This document shows positions 60,938-64,000 of a stretch of 64,000 nt of DNA, in pieces. Numbering within the stretch: position 1 is the stretch's first letter; the number at the start of each line of letters is the position of its first letter. The translations under genes and the position numbers were made by a program. The stretch is from an uncultured Ulvibacter sp. GTDB taxonomy: Bacteria > Bacteroidota > Bacteroidia > Flavobacteriales > Flavobacteriaceae. The notes beneath the pieces were generated by a model. The model searched no databases. It was not told where the DNA came from and saw nothing but the letters and a program-made list of their open reading frames with translations. The stretch lies in contig CALSSW010000002.1 in NCBI GenBank assembly GCA_943789105.1, positions 164,950-228,949 on the forward strand. Direction: 5' to 3'.

Positions 60938-62254
60938 ATGAGTCCATTTTTAGTTAAAGCGATACAATTATTACTAAGTCTATCTTTTTTAATCGTTCTT
61001 CACGAGCTAGGGCACTTTATACCCGCCAAACTATTTAAAACTAGGGTAGAGAAATTTTTCTTGTTTTTTGATGTAAAGTTCGCGCTATTTAGTAAAAAAA
61101 TTGGAGATACCGTGTATGGTATTGGCTGGTTGCCACTAGGAGGATATGTTAAGATATCTGGAATGATTGATGAGAGCATGGACAAGGAGCAAATGGCCTT
61201 GCCGCCTCAGCCTTGGGAGTTTAGGTCTAAGCCAGCATGGCAGCGACTCATCATTATGCTTGGCGGGGTTACGGTAAACATCATTGTTGGATTTGTGATT
61301 TACATGGGGATTTTACATTTCTATGGACAAGACATCACAACCAACGAGCAACTACCAGATGGGTTTGCTGTGCACGAGTCTTTTAAAGACTACGGCTTCC
61401 AAGACGGAGATCAAATTCTTAGCCTTAACGGCGAGACCTTTGAAAATGTAACAGCTATTAATAAATATTTGTTTTTACGTGATGTAAACACCATAGAGGT
61501 ATTGCATAATACGGGACAAAAGCAAACCATAGAAATGCCAGAAGACATTGGCGCTATAATGTTTGAAAATGACGTGTTAAGACCCTTCACCCAGAGAGTA
61601 GCTCCAATTTTGGGTGTAATTGGAGACAAGAGTTTTCCAGCGGCGGTGGCAGGATTTAAACTAGACGATACTATTTTGGAGGTAAACGGAACACCTATTG
61701 TATTTTGGCATGAATTCCAGAACCTTGTAAAAGAAAACGGACAAAAAGAAAATGTGTTTTTAATATCTCGTGATGGAGCGCAGCTCACTTTAAAGGCAAC
61801 TCCTAATGAGACAGGACAAATAGGGCTTATGCCATATAGCAGCTCTATACGCAAGGAGTATACCCTTGTAGAGAGTATCACAGGAGGGGTTGGGTATGGT
61901 ATGGACGTCTTGAAAGATTATGTAACTCAGTTTAAGTATGTATTCACTAAAAAGGGAGCCTCACAAGTTGGTGGTTTTGGAGCCATTGGAGGCTTATTTC
62001 CAGACACCTGGGACTGGACAAGTTTTTGGCAAACAACAGCCCTTATCTCTATTATTTTAGCCTTTATGAATATCTTGCCGATCCCTGCGCTGGATGGCGG
62101 GCATGTGATGTTTTTATTATATGAAATGATCAGTGGCCGTAAGCCCAATGATAAATTTATGGAGTATGCCCAAATGCTTGGGTTTTTCTTGCTTATTGCA
62201 CTGGTTTTATTTGCCAACGGGAATGACATCTATAGATACTTCTTTGGGAGCTAA
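60938..62254 (+). CDS. rseP: RIP metalloprotease RseP (site-2 protease)
   Basis: This 438-aa protein has the zinc motif HExxH in LIVLHELGHFIPAKLF within the first helix, GDTVYGIGWLPLGGYVKISGM, two PDZ-like regions (about 125-185 and 205-280) and the second metal-binding helix NILPIPALDGGHVMFLLYEM. It cuts membrane-bound anti-sigma factors within the inner membrane. It could process anti-sigma proteins such as the barrel-fused one in this window, but that is inference only. Confidence 0.95.
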   Translation: MSPFLVKAIQLLLSLSFLIVLHELGHFIPAKLFKTRVEKFFLFFDVKFALFSKKIGDTVYGIGWLPLGGYVKISGMIDESMDKEQMALPPQPWEFRSKPAWQRLIIMLGGVTVNIIVGFVIYMGILHFYGQDITTNEQLPDGFAVHESFKDYGFQDGDQILSLNGETFENVTAINKYLFLRDVNTIEVLHNTGQKQTIEMPEDIGAIMFENDVLRPFTQRVAPILGVIGDKSFPAAVAGFKLDDTILEVNGTPIVFWHEFQNLVKENGQKENVFLISRDGAQLTLKATPNETGQIGLMPYSSSIRKEYTLVESITGGVGYGMDVLKDYVTQFKYVFTKKGASQVGGFGAIGGLFPDTWDWTSFWQTTALISIILAFMNILPIPALDGGHVMFLLYEMISGRKPNDKFMEYAQMLGFFLLIALVLFANGNDIYRYFFGS

Positions 62255-62271
62255 AAAAAACAAAAAAGTAT

Positions 62272-62301
62272 TTGCCGCAGATAAAAATTAATTTATATTT
62301 G
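62272..62301 (+). promoter_or_regulatory. tRNA-Asn promoter
   Basis: TTG (62272-62274), 19 nt, then TATATTTG (62294-62301). It lies 86 bp before the tRNA and 18 bp after the rseP stop. Confidence 0.7.
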
Positions 62302-62386
62302 CACCCGCCCAAGTATTGTAAGGGTTTCAAACACTTTAAAATTGGGCATTGCTAGAGACAATAGTCTTTATTTTTCTATATGAAAT

Positions 62387-62463
62387 TCCTCTTTAGCTCA
62401 GTTGGTTAGAGCATCTGACTGTTAATCAGAGGGTCCTTGGTTCGAGCCCAAGAAGAGGAGCCA
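62387..62463 (+). tRNA. tRNA-Asn (anticodon GTT), CCA encoded
   Basis: A complete cloverleaf can be folded by eye: acceptor stem TCCTCTT with AAGAGGA, D arm GCTC-AGTTGGTTA-GAGC, anticodon arm TCTGA-CTGTTAA-TCAGA with GTT at the anticodon, and T arm CTTGG-TTCGAGC-CCAAG. Discriminator G is followed by an encoded CCA (62461-62463). A promoter with perfect spacing precedes it and a terminator follows. Confidence 0.97.
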
Positions 62464-62471
62464 TATTAGAC

Positions 62472-62501
62472 AGGAGGTCATTTTTGACCTCCTTTTTATT
62501 T
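62472..62501 (+). terminator. tRNA-Asn terminator
   Basis: AGGAGGTCA pairs with TGACCTCCT around a four-T loop, followed by TTTTATTTTTA. Confidence 0.9.
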
Positions 62502-62584
62502 TTATTCCTCCGTAAAACCTTGCTGGCCAACATAATAGACTTTATCTCTGGAGTGAAAATGTTGTTGAGCAACTTATAATGATA

Positions 62585-62619
62585 AAACGGTTATACTTTT
62601 ATAGTGTAGCCGTTTTTTT
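62585..62619 (+). terminator. Second terminator in the tRNA-XRE gap
   Basis: AAACGGTTATAC pairs with GTGTAGCCGTTT (two G-T pairs) and is followed by T residues. The 85 bp between the two terminators hold no recognisable gene, so this may be the remnant 3' end of a lost gene. Confidence 0.7.
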
Positions 62620-62677
62620 GTATTAATGACGTAAAGATGTCGTTTTATAATTTTAACCTAAAGAGTAGTTTTGCTTC

Positions 62678-63151
62678 ATGGAATATAAAAACATTATTAA
62701 AGAATTAAGACTAAGACAAGGTTATACTCAAGTTGACTTGGCTGAACTAAGTTCTCTTTCATTGAGAACTATTCAAAGGATTGAGAATAACGAAGTGGAG
62801 CCAACTCCATACTCCTTAAATCAAATAGGAGAAGTTCTTGGGGTTAATTTAAACGAACTTAAAAACAACATTATGAAGCAAAAATCAAAATCAACAAATT
62901 CGTGGAACATTTTATTACACCTATCTTCAATTTTCGGAATAATAACAACTTCCATTATTTGGGTAATTTTTAAAAGAAAAGATGAAATAATTGAATTTCA
63001 GGGAAGGGATGTTATCAATTTTAAATTTAATTGGATTCTCCTTTATATCGTATTTGGAGTGGCCTCGTTACTAATAACCCAATCTTGGGCTTTACTCATA
63101 ATTGCCTTCAGTTTCCTTGTATTCAATTGGATTAATTATCTCAATATATAA
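62678..63151 (+). CDS. XRE-family helix-turn-helix protein with DUF4870 membrane domain
   Basis: This 157-aa protein has an N-terminal Cro/CI-type HTH (IIKELRLRQGYTQVDLAELSSLSLRTIQRIENNEVEPTPYSLNQI, about 5-50). The C-terminal membrane part contains IIEFQGRDVINFKFNWILLYIVFG, the recognisable DUF4870 core, and two further hydrophobic helices. A membrane-tied DNA-binding protein of this layout is known in Bacteroidota but has no assigned role. Its DNA is more AT-rich than the core genes and lies just beyond a tRNA gene. Confidence 0.85.
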   Translation: MEYKNIIKELRLRQGYTQVDLAELSSLSLRTIQRIENNEVEPTPYSLNQIGEVLGVNLNELKNNIMKQKSKSTNSWNILLHLSSIFGIITTSIIWVIFKRKDEIIEFQGRDVINFKFNWILLYIVFGVASLLITQSWALLIIAFSFLVFNWINYLNI

Positions 63152-63268
63152 TTCCGTTCGGGTAGCTAATAACAAAGACTATACTTATCCCATTTTCATT
63201 AGACTCTTAGGTCACCAATAGATGAGGTTGTGCTGCAACTTTGAATAATAGGGGGAGCGAAAATTAGA

Positions 63269-63299
63269 AGCCTTCACAGCAATGTGAGGGCTTTTTTTA
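63269..63299 (+). terminator. Hairpin terminator in the accessory gap
   Basis: AGCCTTCACA pairs with TGTGAGGGCT around GCAA (one T-G pair), followed by seven T. It lies 118 bp after the XRE gene and may be its terminator. Confidence 0.65.
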
Positions 63300-63386
63300 T
63301 AGGCTCTAACCAGTTGTTAAACCTTCTAAAAGGCTTACACTACTTTTATCTATACAACTCAAAGAACAGTATAAAACTACTAAAAA

Positions 63387-63408
63387 TTGACAGACATTTG
63401 ACAGACAT
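63387..63408. repeat. Perfect tandem 11-mer
   Basis: TTGACAGACAT occurs twice without a gap. Its role is unknown; such short direct repeats occur at recombinase or regulator sites, but no integrase gene is visible. Confidence 0.6.
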
Positions 63409-63492
63409 TTAAGTTCTTTTCGCCTTTTACAATCTTTAACAACCTATGTTGTGCCAACATATCTGCTCTAAAGAGGAATTTAAGAAAGAAAA

Positions 63493-63516
63493 AACCCCTA
63501 CTAAATAGTAAGGGTT
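63493..63516 (-). terminator. Terminator of the BspA-like pseudogene
   Basis: AACCC-C-TACTA pairs with TAGTA-A-GGGTT around AA, with one mismatch. On the minus strand it is followed by TTTT, 13 bp after the expected stop of the pseudogene. Confidence 0.7.
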
Positions 63517-63528
63517 ATAGGGAGTTAT

Positions 63529-64000
63529 TTAAGGAGTACAGTTAGTAAAGTTAGGTTGAGGTAGTGTCCAAGATGGAGCGCCATCGCTGAAATTAGTACA
63601 TTCGTAACACTATCAACAGACCAAGAACTTAAGTCTTGGTTGAAAGCTTCAGCAAGAGCGAAACATATATCTCGCATATCGATTCACATCGTTTACTGGT
63701 ATCCCAATTACTTATGTCTTGGTTGAAAGATGTTGCACCGATTAAACATACCCCCCATATCCGATCACATTACTCAACATCCCAAGTGCCCAATAGGTTG
63801 AGTTGAAGGATGACGCACTATCAAACATCTCGTTCATATATCTGACAGAGCTAACATCCCAGAAACTTAAATCTTGATTAAATGCAACTAAATTTCCCCA
63901 GCCAAACATCTCCTCCATAGTTGTAACATTGCTAACATCCCACCCACTAATATTGTCATTAAAAGAAATGTAGAAAAATGGGTTTTCCATATTCGTTATT
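63529..64000 (-). pseudogene. Frameshifted BspA/DUF285-type repeat protein, open at window edge
   Basis: The minus strand encodes units of the Mycoplasma-lipoprotein/BspA repeat: ISGWDVSNVTTMEEMF, FNQDLSFWDVSSVRYMNEMF, FNQDISNWDTS and FNQDLSSWSVDSVTN. They are spread over different reading frames. The repeat cores at 63634, 63717 and 63872 are 83 and 155 bp apart, whereas intact 25-residue repeats would give 75 and 150, so indels are present. The C-terminal end (CTNFSDGAPSWTLPQPN) again needs a frame change before an expected stop at 63529. The ORF-track Met at 63990 is internal, since the frame is open upstream. It was probably a secreted surface protein. Confidence 0.75.

Larger units (their letters stand above)
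63152..63492. other. 340-bp stretch without a supported gene
   Basis: No ORF here has recognisable features. It contains a terminator-like hairpin (63269-63299) and a perfect tandem 11-mer (63387-63408). It separates the XRE gene from the pseudogene and may hold remnants of earlier insertions near the tRNA. Confidence 0.5.

Noticed and set aside
61411-62229. Minus-strand ORFs of 100-156 aa under rseP
   Set aside because: They are antisense shadows of the rseP gene with no domain features.
1-64000. CRISPR arrays, insertion sequences, prophage or toxin-antitoxin and defence systems
   Set aside because: I found no regular spaced repeats, transposase, integrase, phage or defence-gene motifs on either strand; most intergenic gaps are short and accounted for.

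Overview
The window looks like chromosomal DNA of a marine-type member of the Flavobacteriaceae (Bacteroidota). Supporting signs are GldH, RicT and DUF4837 family genes, AT-rich DNA with little Shine-Dalgarno, and a recurring promoter of the form TTG-N19-TAnnTTTG. That promoter can be read upstream of recA, trhO, tRNA-Asn, feoA and an ABC ATPase gene. Most of the window is core genome. Only the last 1.5 kb, after the tRNA-Asn gene, has an accessory character. I see no CRISPR array, insertion sequence, prophage or rRNA.

Layout. 0-5.2 kb: end of a DUF4175 protein, ybeY, mnmG and a methyltransferase, with two identical parS-like 16-mers flanking mnmG. 5.4-10.9 kb: holB on the minus strand, then pgk, a LysM lytic transglycosylase, a DUF4837 lipoprotein and an ArsC-like protein. 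11-16.8 kb: a thioesterase and two alpha/beta hydrolases, an SdpI-like protein, the yicC-gmk-nadD run and a DUF3298 lipoprotein. 16.9-20.2 kb (minus): an anti-sigma-like protein fused to an outer-membrane beta-barrel, its ECF sigma factor, and recA with a palindromic operator-like site in its promoter. 20.5-27.3 kb: trhO, ricT, gldH, a class A PBP and two CoA-transferase subunits. 27.3-36.9 kb (minus): a double peptide-ABC ATPase, a 3'-5' exonuclease and a heme operon hemA-C-D-E-orf-EI24-F-B. 37.1-44.4 kb (plus): an AraC regulator, hemH, a MATE pump, a VPS10/BNR protein and hemJ.

44.4-51.4 kb: a sensor kinase, an enoyl-CoA hydratase, an HD hydrolase, an unusual TonB-plug/TPR protein, a PlsC-like acyltransferase, a bacilliredoxin and a TerB-DnaJ co-chaperone. 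51.5-57.4 kb: an MntR-like regulator followed by an outer-membrane transporter, a binding lipoprotein, an ATPase and two permeases for Mn/Zn/Fe, both permeases carrying winged-helix-like tails. 57.4-60.7 kb (minus): a 52-aa Cys-rich FeoB partner that is absent from the ORF track, feoB, feoA and an SCO protein. 60.9-62.5 kb: rseP and tRNA-Asn(GTT). 62.5-64 kb: an XRE-DUF4870 protein, a 340-bp stretch with a tandem repeat, and a frameshifted BspA/DUF285-type pseudogene running off the window.

The genes combine into a metal and heme theme: ferrous iron import (Feo), Mn/Zn-type import with its own regulator, and eight heme-pathway enzymes within 15 kb. The observations most worth following are the recA operator, the parS pair, the single-polypeptide anti-sigma/beta-barrel, the permease tails, and the plug protein that lacks a barrel. 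All functional statements are reading-based; no database search was run.
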